NCBI GenBank assembly: GCA_026168455.1
Contig: CM047426.1
Coordinates: forward strand, 40,595,313 to 40,659,312
Length of the DNA stretch: 64,000 nt
Direction: 5' to 3'
DNA from: Theocolax elegans
Taxonomy: Eukaryota; Arthropoda; Insecta; Hymenoptera; Cerocephalidae
Shown: piece after piece, positions 49,501-59,847 of the stretch
How the letters are laid out: every line of letters begins with the position of its first letter
Position numbering within the stretch: the stretch's first letter is position 1
Made by a program: the position numbers and the translations under genes
The notes under the pieces: generated by a model
Told to the model about the DNA's origin: nothing
The model's database searches: none
Seen by the model: the letters and a program-made list of their open reading frames with translations, nothing else

Positions 49501-50775
49501 GAAGTGGGAAAAGCTGTTTACTTAATGTTCTAATAGACTATCTTAAATTCTCAAACATTTCATTTTTATGTTGCTTGGACAGGGAAAACAGTACACACAA
49601 CATTTAAACTACCACTTAATATCACAGAATGTACTATATGTAATATTAAATCTAATTCAATAGATGGTAAAAATTTAAAAGAAGTTCAAATTATAATATG
49701 GGATGAAATATCTATGACATCGAAATATGCTTTTGAAGCAGTCAATCGCCTATTTCAAGATATATGTAATAATAAAAAAATATTTGGTGGTAAAATGTTG
49801 GTTGTTTCAGGCGATTTTAGGCAAACATTACCAGTTATACGACATGGTAGTCGTACTGAAGTTATTGAAAATTCAGTTAAAAACAGTTACTTATGGCCGA
49901 ATTTTATACGTATGACACTAAATGAAAATCTTCGAGTGACAGATAATGACAATTATTTTAGACAATGGTTATTAAATGTAGGTGAAGGTAAACGTTTAAA
50001 TATGTATGAAGAAGAAAATGAACTGCTTGAAATCCCTCTTGATTTAATAACAAAAGAAAATGATATCATTGCAGAAATTTTTGGAAACGAAATAAAAATA
50101 AATGATAAAGATTTAAATGATAAAGTTATATTAGCCTTCACCAACAACGACGTAATTGAAATAAATAATAAAATTTTTATTATTAAATACAAATTATTGA
50201 ATACTTAAGTGTACATACAGCAGAAGATGATAATGGAGAAAACTTAGATGTCATGTTACCATACAGAATTTCTTAATTCCCTTACACCTAATGGACTTCC
50301 TCTACATAAATTACAATTAAAAGTAGGTGCAATAGTAATTCTTCTAAGAAATTTAAATGTGAATGAAGGTCTTTGTAATGGAACAAGATTATTAGTAACA
50401 AAACTTATGAAACATTTAATTAAAGCAGAAATTATAAGCGGAAAAAAAATTGGAAAATTAGTTTTAATATCAAGAATCACTTTGTCACCATCTAAAGAAG
50501 ATATACCATTCAACATGCGCAGAAAACAATTTCCCATTCGATTAGGTTTTGCAATGACTATTAACAAATCACAAGGACAGTCATACAAACAAGTTGGTAT
50601 CTATTTACCATCTCCAATTTTTAGCCATGGTCAATTATACGTAGCTCTTTCAAGACCTAAAAGTAGAAAAAATTTAAAAATATTACTGTTAAACAATGCA
50701 AAAATAGAAAATGATACATTAAAAAATAAACACAAAATTTACACTAACAATATAGTGTTTAAAAAAGTATTGTAA
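46571..50775 (+). pseudogene. Helitron Rep/helicase, multiply disrupted
   Basis: A Helitron transposase joins an HUH nuclease (Rep) to a PIF1-type helicase for rolling-circle transposition. Parts visible in order: N-terminal Cys/His finger (CKHC, then NCCHKG) and GQMYHNVFALHP in 46571-47338; NEVAMVFVG...RDIVIYSK, then KPDLFITMICNPN in 47370-47948; HUH motif PHMHML with histidines at 48126 and 48132; KYLFK followed by a stop in the Y2 region; EIPLNYVF; SRMYLVNP; LRTVDG. The helicase has Walker A GSGGSGKS (from 49491), Walker B WDEI (49699-49710), VVSGDFRQTLPVI, FAMTINKSQGQS and YVALSR. Lesions: frameshifts near 47340-47370, 48700, 48786-48793 and 48921-48931 (the last two in A-runs), plus nonsense codons at 47946 (TGA), 48141 (TAA), 48561 (TAG), 48784 (TAA) and 49198 (TAG). 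It is not functional as read. Confidence 0.92.
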
Positions 50776-51600
50776 ATGTGTAGACGAAAATTTATACACA
50801 TTTTATATAAATTTTATAAATCAATAAAAATGGAAGTATGAAAAAAAATATTAAAATATTACAACTATTGAATGATTAAAGTGAATATGCAAAATAATTA
50901 ATAATTGTTTGCGCTGAAAATCATTAAAATACAATTGAAAATCTGCTGCAACATATCATATTGTAAATGACAAATCATTACATTAGTTATAATATATAAA
51001 AAAAATGAAATATAAGAAAAATCCATTGAAATATTACTACTACTGAATCATTAAAATAAATATGCAAAATAATTGATAATAGCCTGCCGTTCGACAAAAC
51101 TTACAGACTTCAAAAAAGAATCAGAGTTTCCCAAAATACAACGACCGAAAGTTTAATTCTTATAATAACGTATAAACAGGTATTTAAAATTATTATTTAA
51201 AAACTTAAATTTGTTAAAATTTTACAATTAGAATTATATTTGCATATATCATGTATAAAATGTTTCGACAGAGCCGCCATTTAGATACAATCACTCACCC
51301 AACGTGCGTAAAAAATGATTTTCATAACACTCAATTTTATAATAACAATTACTATACAGATTCTATTAAATACCAAAATTTTTAAATATGCATTATAAAA
51401 ACCATCACTTTGAAATAATACTACATTCACATACAAATTAAAACCATATATAACACAACGACAGTATTATGTACCACTTTATAAAAAATGTTATCACCGC
51501 CATTAAAGAAAAATATAATTTATGAGAGTATATAACATGCCTATATTTTATGTATTCTGTAAACACATTATATTACATCAATTTATTTAAAATTACGATA
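50776..51600. other. AT-rich region downstream of the Helitron helicase
   Basis: Contains a direct repeat about 175 bp apart (ATTGAATGATTAAAGTGAAT near 50868 and ACTGAATCATTAAAATAAAT near 51045, each followed by ATGCAAAATAATT). No gene is seen. It may be non-coding Helitron sequence. Confidence 0.4.
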
Positions 51601-51744
51601 CCCTCCCCCCCCCCCCAAATGGAAATTATTTTATGTGTGTGCATTTTAAATATATTAGATATGTGGACATATTTCACTTTCTTTCTGAACACACGCACAC
51701 ACACCTTCTTTATAATAACCTATAATGATTATTTTTACACAGAC

Positions 51745-51780
<36 letters not shown>
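51601..51780. repeat. Poly-C run and (TA)n microsatellite
   Basis: A run of 13 C near 51604-51616 and a TATA run of about 30 bases at 51749-51780. Both are prone to sequencing and replication slippage. Confidence 0.9.
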
Positions 51781-51784
<4 letters not shown>

Positions 51785-51857
51785 TGACAAAGAGTAAAAA
51801 ATAAGTATATATATATATATATATATATACTTATTTTTTACTCTTTGTCATATTTAT
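51778..51857. repeat. 80-bp near-perfect palindrome with (TA)n centre
   Basis: AAATATGACAAAGAGTAAAA in the left arm and TTTTACTCTTTGTCATATTT in the right arm are reverse complements centred near 51817, with an alternating TA core. As RNA or single-stranded DNA it would fold into a long hairpin. No protein or RNA gene is associated. Confidence 0.9.
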
Positions 51858-53220
51858 TTTCTTACTGTATTTAATTCTATCATTATTAGCGTCAAAATTT
51901 AACAGTATACTTTTCTTTCCTTAACTTACACTGTTACAGAGCCCTTATTATGTTACTATTAAATGGATCATGCATTGAAAAAATATATGATTCTTGAAAT
52001 GTATACCTTTCCAGCACATCCTCGCCGTAAGAGTCGAATACAATATTCATATGTTGGCTAGCGCTGGAAGAATAAATATATTTTACGGAGCGTGTGTTAC
52101 AACTATACACGAAAAATCTAAATGACTTCAGTACAACATGTCTTGGTCTGCAGAAACGATATCAGGTTTTCATCAAATACACTATCCAAGAGCCTAACTC
52201 TTATCCAATAATGTATAAATAGTTATTTAAAATTATCAAATAAAACGAAAACGTTGGAAAGTCGACACAAAACATATGGAGTTCTCACATCTTTTCAACT
52301 CGTCTACGCGAGATCAAGATTCGAGATGCCTTTTTGAAACGATTGCTCGCTCATATACTATAAAGGACCCTTGCAATAATGATGAAAATGGAGTCGAAAT
52401 CTCACGAATGATTGATATCTGACGGATTCTTTGAATGTCACGAAATAATTGATAGTCATTAGATGATCAAGTTTTCAGTTGAACTTTATTTTCAGTTCTG
52501 TCTTTGATGTTTTTTTTAATCTATAACCTCTTTTAAAAAACCAAAATATTGGAAAGTCGACACAAAATATATCGAGTTCTCACACTCTTTTCAATCGTCT
52601 GTACAATAGTAGTTACATGTAATTTTAAAGAAATTTTGATTAATTTTAAAACTTTGGTAGTTAACTATCATATTTTGTTTATTTCTCAATTTTTTTTTAC
52701 AAAAACGACATCTCAGTCACCACATTAATTATACCATAATCCTCTTCGCAATGCGCAAATTATCATTGTTGGTGTTAAGGGTAGAGTACGGTTATAAAAA
52801 TATTTTTGTAATTTTTATAAAATATTATGTGAAATGTCATGTTTATAAAATATATTATAAAAAATATTCTTTTTTGATGATTTTTAACACATTCATTAAG
52901 TAAAATATTAAAATATTATCAAAAATAGGCTTAAAACAGGTGCAAATACAAAAAACTCCTTGCAGGATAAAAGTTGTCGAAGGGCTTTAAGCCAAGAAAA
53001 TTTAAATTTATATGCATATAAACTTCAACTTTACACAGCGAATTTGGTGTATCTATAAAAATGCAATTTCTGCCTTGATAAACCCAATTGGTTTACTAAT
53101 TATTTAAAAAATGTTTTTCATTTAAAAAATGAACATAAAAATGTCACATTTAACTTTAAAGAAAAAAGGCTGTGTAACTATTTTACATATACTCATCTAA
53201 AATAAGCACGATCAAAATAC
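51858..53220. other. AT-rich region with a 300-bp spaced direct repeat
   Basis: TTGGAAAGTCGACACAAAA is found at about 52254 and 52550, with similar following sequence (TATGGAGTTCTCACA and TATCGAGTTCTCACA). No gene recognised. Confidence 0.5.
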
Positions 53221-53225
53221 AACCA

Positions 53226-53263
53226 AGTGAGCGTTAGCGAGCGAGGTATCTGTTGCTAGTATT
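53226..53263 (+). mobile_element. Putative Helitron 3' terminus (first)
   Basis: GTGAGCGTTAGCGAGCGAGG followed by TATCTGTTGCTAGT. A GAGCG-rich block about 10 bases before CTAG followed by T is the pattern of some insect Helitron 3' ends (CTRR end with insertion before T). The nearest Helitron coding end in the same orientation is at 50775. Identification rests on pattern only. Confidence 0.45.
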
Positions 53264-53280
53264 TAATTAAAATACAAATT

Positions 53281-53400
53281 TGTGGGATAGTAGAAAATAC
53301 TTATCGATTAGTCTGCTTTGATTTCAGAACTTTCAATTTCTGAAACGGTTTATGGAATTTAAGTAACATATAACTGATATATATGTTATATTAATTATAT
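53281..53400. repeat. Diverged copy of the right-edge inverted-repeat family
   Basis: ATACTTATCGATTAGTCTGC...TTTGATTTCAGAACTTTCAATTTCTGAAACGG...TTTAAGTAACATATAA parallels the right-arm order at 63453-63522 (ATACTTGTCGATTACAG, TTTGATTTCAG, CTTTCAATTGCAGAAAC, GTTTAAGTAATATATA). It shows that the family of the 61916-64000 palindrome is dispersed. Confidence 0.55.
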
Positions 53401-53733
53401 TATGTTATATTAATATGATATATATACTATATTAATTATACTTGATATTTAATCACATTTTTTTTCGAACTGCAAAATGTTCAATAGAAAAAAGTTTTGG
53501 AATTTTAAAACAAACACTTCGTCTATATAAAGTTTTTATGTAGAATTTGAAGTTTTTCATTTATTACAAAAATACGTGTATTATTGATCATTTTGCATTT
53601 TTTTACGCGTTTTTATATGTTTATCTTTAGAAATTCGTTTCCAATTGCAAAGTATTTCATAGGAAATGTTTTGTAATTTTGAAACGAATATTTCGTCCAT
53701 TTAAATTTTTTTGTAGAAACTCAAGTTTTTGAG
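53401..53733. other. AT-rich spacer
   Basis: No gene or named repeat. It contains several alternating TATATA runs. Confidence 0.4.
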
Positions 53734-53967
53734 TTGTTGAAGAATAATAGTATTTATGAACCTGTAAATATCATTATAACTGGAAATAGTACTATAAAGT
53801 TCCCAAATGATAAAGAATATAACCTTAAAATTTCAATCAAATTGATGGACAACTTTTTGAGAGATTTGAGGAACAACACTTTTTTCGATGACAAAAATAT
53901 AAGACACTTCCGTTATACGGTTGTGCACAATTATGTAAAAATTTTGTTATACCATCAGTATATGTAA
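53734..53967 (+). CDS. Small unrecognised ORF next to a Helitron-like end
   Basis: Seventy-seven codons, mixed hydrophilic composition (for example IIITGNSTIKFPNDKEYNLK), with no family that I recognise, no signal peptide and no obvious motif. It stops directly before the GCGAGCGAAGCGAGCG block of a putative Helitron 3' end. It could therefore be a gene fragment captured by a non-autonomous Helitron, or a chance frame in AT-rich DNA. The less repetitive composition compared with the surrounding TA-rich sequence is the only argument for it being real. Confidence 0.2.
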   Translation: MLKNNSIYEPVNIIITGNSTIKFPNDKEYNLKISIKLMDNFLRDLRNNTFFDDKNIRHFRYTVVHNYVKILLYHQYM

Positions 53968-53997
53968 ATCGCGAGCGAAGCGAGCGTTCATAGCTAG
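53967..53997 (+). mobile_element. Putative Helitron 3' terminus (second)
   Basis: GCGAGCGAAGCGAGCG then TTCATAGCTAGT. It has the same architecture as the element end near 53262, ending CTAG before T. Both lie downstream of the mutated Helitron helicase in the same orientation. One could be its real end and the other that of a nested or adjacent non-autonomous copy. Confidence 0.5.
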
Positions 53998-54010
53998 TAT
54001 ATATTTAATG

Positions 54011-54258
54011 ATAAATATGTGTTACATAAGTTAATGCTTCATAATACTGACAAAAAAATTATTATTATAATTACTAAGTGATATTAAAAAAAAAAACGAT
54101 AAATTATAATGTCCGTCCGTCCGTCCGTCCGACAAACATCATCTTGGCGTGAGAGAGAATGAGGCAGAGCGAGAGAGACAGTGAGAAGAAGAGATAGGGA
54201 GACAGATAGAGAGAGAGAGAGCGAGAGAAAATGAGAGATAGAGAGGGAGAGAGAGAAT

Positions 54259-54290
<32 letters not shown>

Positions 54291-55216
54291 CAAAGAGAAA
54301 GAGAGAGAGAATAAGACAGAGAGAATATCTCTCTCTCTCTCTCCATCTATCATTCTCTCTCTATCTCTCCTTCCATCTATCATTCTCTCTCTCTATCTCA
54401 CCATCTATCATTCTCTTTCTATATCTCCTTCCATCTATCATTCTCTATCTCTATCGCTCTATCTCTCTATCTCAATCTCTCTCTCTCACTCTCTCTCTCT
54501 CTCTCTCTCTTTATCTCTCATTCTCTCTCTCTCTATCTCTTTATCTCTCATTCTCTCGCTTTATCTATCTTATTCTCTCCCTCTCAATCTCTTACCCATT
54601 CTCTATCTCTCTCCCTCACTCTCCCTCTCTCTCCCTCACACTCCCTCATTCTTACTCACTCTCACTCTCGCACTCCCTCGCTCTCCCTCAATCTTAGTCG
54701 CTCACACTCTCGCACTTTATCACTCTCTCTCTCATTCTCGCTCTCGCTCTATATCTCCCATTCACTCTTTCTTATTCTCTCTCTCTCTTTCTCTCTGTCT
54801 TTCATTCACTCTCTCTTATTCTCTCTCTTTCTCTCTATCTTTCATTCACTCTCTCTTATTCTCTCTCTTTCTCTCTATCTTTTATTCTCTCTCTTATTCT
54901 CTCTCTCTTTCTCTCTATCTTTCATTCTCTATCTTTTATTCTCTCTCTCTCATTCTCTCCCTCTCTTTATCTTTCATTCTCCCTCTTTCTCTCGTTCTCT
55001 CTCTATTTTTCATTCTCTCTCTCTCTATCTGTCTCCCTATCTCTTCCTCTCACTGTCTCTCCCGCTCTGTCTCATTCTCTCTCACGCCACGATGATGTAT
55101 GTCGGACGGACGGACATTATAATTTATCGTTTTTTTTTAAATATCCCTTAGTAATTATAATAATAATTTTTTTGTCAGTAATATATGAAGCATTAACTTA
55201 TGTAACACATATTTAT
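54011..55216. repeat. 1.2-kb palindrome with GTCC repeats and GA/CT-rich arms
   Basis: ATAAATATGTGTTACA at 54011 is the exact reverse complement of TGTAACACATATTTAT ending at 55216, giving a centre near 54613. Moving inwards both arms carry CATAAGTTAATGC, AAAAAAATTATTATT, CGATAAATTATAATGTCCGT (with (GTCC)n), GACAAACATCAT and GGCGTGAGAGAGAATGAG. They end in long GA-rich (left) and CT-rich (right) tracts that meet in the middle. The large CT tract produces a meaningless 270-codon frame (54283-55095, Ser/Leu repeats). Confidence 0.85.
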
Positions 55217-55289
55217 TATAAAATATATATGTTGTAAGTATTTTTCGCAAGAATTGGGGAGTTTTTACAAAATCGCTCAAAAAGATAAC

Positions 55290-56010
55290 TTTAATATAAT
55301 GTAGATATTAAAAAAAAAATGATAAATTATAAGGTCCGTCCATCCGTCCGACAAACATCATCTTGGCGTGAGAAAGAATGAGACAGAGCGAGAGAGACAG
55401 TGAGAGGAAGAGATAGGGTGACAGATAGAGAAACAGAGAATGAGAGAGAGAGAGAGAGAGTGAATGAAATATAGAGAGAAAGAGAGAGAATAAGAGAGAG
55501 TGAATTAAAGATAGAGAGAACGAGATAGAGAATTAGAAAGAGTGAATGGGAGATATACAGTGAGAGTGAGAATGAGAGAGAGAGTGATAGAGTGCGAGAG
55601 TGGGACCGTGTATGATTGAGGGAGAGCGAGGGAGTGCGAGAGTCAGAGTGAGTAATAATGAGGGACTGTGAGAGGGAGAGAGTGAGTAAGAATGAGGGAG
55701 TGTGAGGTAGAGAGAGGGTGAGTGAGGGAGAGAGAGGGTGCGTTAATGAGACAGAGAGAGAGTGAGGGAGAGAGATAGAGAATGGGTAAGAGATTGAGAG
55801 GGAGAGAATGATAGAGATAAAGAGAGAGAATGAGACATAGAGAGAGAGAGAGAGAGAGAATGAGAGATAGAGAGAGAGAGAGAGAGTGAGATAGAGAGAT
55901 AGTGAGATAGAGAGATAGTGAGAGAGAATGAGATAGAGAGATAGAGAGAGAGAATGAGCGATGGAAGGAGAGATAGAGAGAGAATGATAGATGGAGAGAG
56001 GGAGAGAATA
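55290..56010. repeat. Third copy of the GTCC/GA-rich repeat, direct orientation
   Basis: GATATTAAAAAAAAAATGAT then AAATTATAAGGTCCGTCC, GACAAACATCATCTTGGCG and a 600-base GA-rich tract repeat the left arm of the preceding palindrome in the same orientation. It has no inverted partner inside the window. Confidence 0.8.
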
Positions 56011-56150
56011 AGATAGATAGAATCTTTATTTTGTATTTCGGGGAAAAATTCCCGTATACATATTATTAATATAATCTGCGCAGTAACAAATAAACTAAAG
56101 AAAATAAGACACAGTGGAAATCAAAATTAAGCAAAACGAAACACTCATTA
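56011..56150 (-). mobile_element. Probable 3' end of a LINE, minus strand
   Basis: Read on the minus strand this ends CGGGAATTTTTCCCC...GAAATACAAAATAAAGATTC then TATCTATCT. An AATAAA-like signal followed by a (TATC)n tail is the same style as the CR1-like insertion ending at 39983. No coding part is visible, so the family is inferred from the tail only. Confidence 0.4.
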
Positions 56151-56279
56151 GGCTAGAGAACAGATAACAAAGTAACATGAGATCATTAATACACAGATAG
56201 ACATATAAATAGATAACTCAAATAGATAAGTATCAATAACAACAATAAAAACAGTAAAGTAAACAACAATAACAATATA

Positions 56280-56346
56280 AAATATAAAATAAATATAAAA
56301 TATAAAGAGAGAGATAGAGAGAGTGAGTGAGAATGAGTTACAGAGA

Positions 56347-56396
<50 letters not shown>

Positions 56397-56450
56397 GAGA
56401 GAGAGAGATAGTGAGAATGAGAGAGAATGAGTCAGTGAAAGTGAGTTAGC
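56280..56450. repeat. (GA)n microsatellite
   Basis: Mostly GAGAGAGA with scattered interruptions, longest at about 56349-56392. The minus-strand Ser/Leu frame here is an artefact. Confidence 0.9.
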
Positions 56451-56528
56451 CATCTAATTAAAAGTGCGGTTTATTCACCAAGATCGAGTAACTTTTTTTT
56501 TTAAATAAATTCTGCGTGATGATCAAAA

Positions 56529-56575
56529 GGCGCGATAGCGCCTGCATGCAAGTATGCAGGCGCGTAAGCCCTTAT
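56529..56575. repeat. GC-rich nested hairpins in AT-rich DNA
   Basis: AGGCGCGATAGCGCCT forms a short stem. GCGCCTGCA and TGCAGGCGC pair around an 8-base loop, so the middle GCGCCT can pair either way. It is isolated GC-rich sequence and could be the end of an unidentified transposon. Confidence 0.55.
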
Positions 56576-56950
56576 TATACAGCTAAGTAGCCCCTCAGAT
56601 TTTTTATATTTTCATAAATATAGAATTATACTATGTATTTATGCATCGACAAATCTCATATCTATTTTTTAATTAATTCTTCACTTTACAATAAATCCGG
56701 TTCGGATTCATAAATGCATAGTGAAGAAATTCGATGTTATTATAATTGCTTGCTGATTTCCGTTTCTCGATTTTTGCTATTTCCACTTTCATTTTCATTC
56801 GATGCAAACAAAAAGAGATAGCGTCATAGGAGATGCGAAAGATAGAAAGAGACGAAATTTTTTCCAGCCCATGAGAGAACGCCTACAGAGGTAAAAACTG
56901 TTAGCAAGTTGTTTGAGAAGTGGCCGCAAAGAGGGAGCTTCGGCGCTACT
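56576..56950. other. Intergenic sequence, nothing recognised
   Basis: No gene or RNA is supported. The minus-strand frame at 56795-57058 runs through TA-rich microsatellite. Confidence 0.4.
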
Positions 56951-57128
56951 CTCAGCTATTACACACATAGTATATATATATTTATATATATATATATCTA
57001 TAATATATAAATATTTCGCCGCCGCCGCCGCCGTGTCTAAGAATTCAGAATTCAACATATATATATATATGTTTTATATATATATATGTCATATATATAA
57101 GTGTGTGTGTGTGTGCGAGCGTGCGTGC

Positions 57129-57171
<43 letters not shown>
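56951..57171. repeat. (TA)n, (GCC)n and (GT)n microsatellite cluster
   Basis: TATATA runs, GCCGCCGCCGCCGCCG near 57018, and a GT-rich tract (57102-57171) that ends directly at the poly-T of the R1-like element. Confidence 0.95.
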
Positions 57172-57220
<49 letters not shown>

Positions 57221-59797
57221 CGAAGAGGTGGAGAAATGCTTAATGCACCATGACTGGAGCCATGCGAGACTCCCCGTGTGTGGGACTCTCCTATCGAAGG
57301 ATGTCGATAGGCATACCCACTAAAACTCCACCTCTTTTCTTACCTTTATTCCCCCGCGGAAACCGTCGCAAGGCATTACTTCGCGGGGGGGGGGGGGGGG
57401 GGCAACAGCTAGGTTAGCCCACTAATGTTGCTCTCGCAACTCTTCTCTCCTCTTCTCTTCTGGTGAGACCCAGCCTGTCCACTACGGACGTACAGAGGGT
57501 TACCACCGCGTTCCATCCCTCCTGGGAGTCAAGCAGGCACGCTCCGATGACCTCAGGGGTGAGGGGACCGTTCCAAGTGATTTGAAATTGGTCCCGTTCC
57601 TCCCTGAAACGAGGACACCGTAGGAGGACGTGTTCCACGTCTTCCTCCACCCCTGGACAAGCCGGGCACTCTGCGCTGCCGTAGACCCCTATACGAAATA
57701 GGTAACTACGGAAGCATCCGTGCCCGGTCAACACCTGGGTAAGCTGGAAACTGACGAAGCCGTGTTTCCTGCTCGCCCACTCCCGGATCCGCGGGACCCA
57801 CTGCAGGCTCTCTGGCACGGAGCACCAAAGCTCTTGTGCCTGTTCAGGGTATCAGCCCAGATAGGAGCTCCGTATAAAATTACGGAGCTCACCACCGAGG
57901 CAAGGAGAGACCTTCGCGGTTGCTGGGGTCCCCCGATGTTGGGCATGATGCCCGCCAGCGCACGGGCCACCTTTGTCGCCTTTGAGCCTGCGTTCGCGAG
58001 ATGGTGTTTGAACGACAGCCGCGCGTCTAGTGTGACCCCTAAATACTTCAACGTTTTCACCGACCGTATCCGTTCTTTACCTACCGTGAAGGTGGCGCTC
58101 CTCTCCTATTTTGTGCGAGAGATGAGCACCGCCTCCGTTTTTTCCGTCGCCAGACTAAGTCCGTGGTCTCTCAACCAAGTGGCGATCACTTCTATAGAGA
58201 CGTCTCCGAGATATTCGATCTCTTCGACACTCTTTGCGACCACCACTAGCGCCACGTCGTCCGCGAAAGCCACCATCGAGACTCCCTCCGGAAGTTGCTG
58301 CCTAAGCAGGCCGTCATAGACAGCGTTCCAGACATGCCTCCCGTGATATTGTGGGAGTGCACACCGTCGTCGGTGTCGTAGAGTACGGTCAGTCAGGTAA
58401 CTCGAGGTGACCTCCCTGAGATAGAGTGGCACTTGGAAGTGCTGCAGGGACAGCATGATGTCGTCCCATCTGGCCGAGTTGAAGGCATTCCGGATGTCCA
58501 AGGTGATGATGGCACACATCCGCCTTGCACTCCGACCAGCATTGATGGCGTTTGTGGCTGTACCAACAACTCTGCCTACAGCGTCCATGGTCGATCGACC
58601 CTTTCGGAAGCCAAACTGGTTGTCGGAGAGGTCTCCGGCTTGACCGATGGCCGCTGCGAGCCTGGCGCAGATCACCCGCTCCAGGAGCTTCCCGACTATA
58701 TCCAGTAGACAGAGCGGGCGGTAAGATGATGGCTCCTCCGAGGGTTTGTTTCCCTTCGGTAGGAGTACCAGCCTCTGCGTCTTCCACTGGGCCGGGAAGC
58801 AACCTTCTCTTATGCATGCGTTGAATGCGTCCAGGAACAAGCCCGGAGCACTCATCGCCGCTGTCTTGACGGCCAGACCAGGTATTCCGTCCGGCCCTGG
58901 GGCTTTACGTACGGAAATACCTTTAGCGGCCATCCGCAGCTCGGCTTCACTAATGTCTGGCGACTCGGCTGCACCAATGGTGGCCATCAGGCCCGACTCT
59001 GCTGCCCTTTTCCGATGTTCTGGAAACAGGTGGCGGACGACTTCTTCCAGAAAAACTGGGTCGGTGGGTGCAACAGCGCCCCCGGGGTTGATCTTATTCA
59101 TAACCGTTTTATACGGTCTGCCCCAGGGGTCGTGGTCCACCTCCTCACAGAGCTCCCGCCAACACCTTCTCTTGGCAGTCTTGATGGCCACCTTCAGATC
59201 CCTCCGCTTTTGTTCGTATTCTGCGGAACGATCTTGGAACCGCGGTGTTCCCCTCGCTCTTTGGTGCAGCCTTCTGCCACGCAGACACTCATGTCTCTGC
59301 GATGTCCTCACTCCACCAGATTATCGGTGGGCGGCCGCGAGGGTTAAACTTCACGGCCATAGAGGCATCGCAAGCCGCTGTTAGGGCATTCGTGAGGCCT
59401 CGTGCTTTTTCTTCGGCGGTTCCCTCCACTTTTGCCCCCTCAAGGGAGCAGAGGAACGTCTCACGATCAAACGTGGCTGGTGCCCATCTCTCTCTTGCTC
59501 CTCTTCCTGCTCTCTTTGTCCTCTCGCTGGTCAGCTGGAGCTGGTACACGAGTGCTTGGTGGTCACTACCCGTGTAACGATCGCTAACTTTCCAGCCGAG
59601 TCCCCCTCCCCCCATCAATCTTGGATCGACGAAGGTGAGGTCGACTATGGACGACTTGCCGGCTTTGGTGAAAGTCGGGGTTGTCCCTGTGTTAGCGATC
59701 TCCAGCCCCAGTAGAGCGAACGCCTCGAGAAGTGCGCGACCACGCGCGTTGGTCTTGGCGCAGCCCCAGTCCATCGCCCAAGCATTAAAGTCCCCAA
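57172..59797 (-). mobile_element. 5'-truncated R1-clade retrotransposon inserted in a (GT)n microsatellite
   Basis: The 3' end is a 49-nt poly-T on the plus strand (57172-57220), i.e. a poly(A) tail on the minus strand. A GC-rich 3' UTR follows, with a G-run at about 57385-57402. The 5' end is cut inside the endonuclease domain at about 59797. Both outer flanks are (GT)n on the plus strand: 57102-57171 on one side and 59798-59840 on the other. Within the R1 clade, the Mino and Waldo families are known to insert into AC-type microsatellites, which fits this context; assignment to one of them is inference. Confidence 0.8.
57414..59797 (-). pseudogene. R1-clade ORF2 (endonuclease-RT), disrupted
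   Basis: In order on the minus strand: end of the endonuclease domain (GDFNAWAMDWG, GTTPTF, SSIVDLTFVD, SDH), RT motifs APGPDGIPGLAV, RPLCLLDIVGKLLERVI and QFGFRKGRST, catalytic FADD (58256-58267), then QVLTGHGCFRSYL and a Cys/His knuckle (CPACPG...EHVLLRCPRF). The frame changes between EN and RT near 59300. Near 58385 a small indel shifts the frame, and near 58335 a deletion removes the PQGSxLGP motif and restores the frame. A TAG lies at 58108-58106. About 100 residues between the thumb and the C-terminal knuckle are missing around 57830. It cannot encode a working polymerase. Confidence 0.9.
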
Positions 59798-59842
59798 TGT
59801 GTGTGTGTGTGTGTATGTGTGTGTGCGTGTGTGTGTGTACGT
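59798..59842. repeat. (GT)n microsatellite flanking the R1-like element
   Basis: GTGTGTGTGTGTGTATGTG followed by further GT units. It directly abuts the truncated 5' end of the minus-strand element. Confidence 0.95.
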
Positions 59843-59847
59843 GTTAC

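Noticed and set aside
54283..55095. A 270-codon Ser/Leu-rich frame
   Set aside because: Direct translation of CT-rich low-complexity tract.
56913..57323. 136-codon frame with runs of Val/Cys and Phe
   Set aside because: Translation of GT and poly-T tracts.
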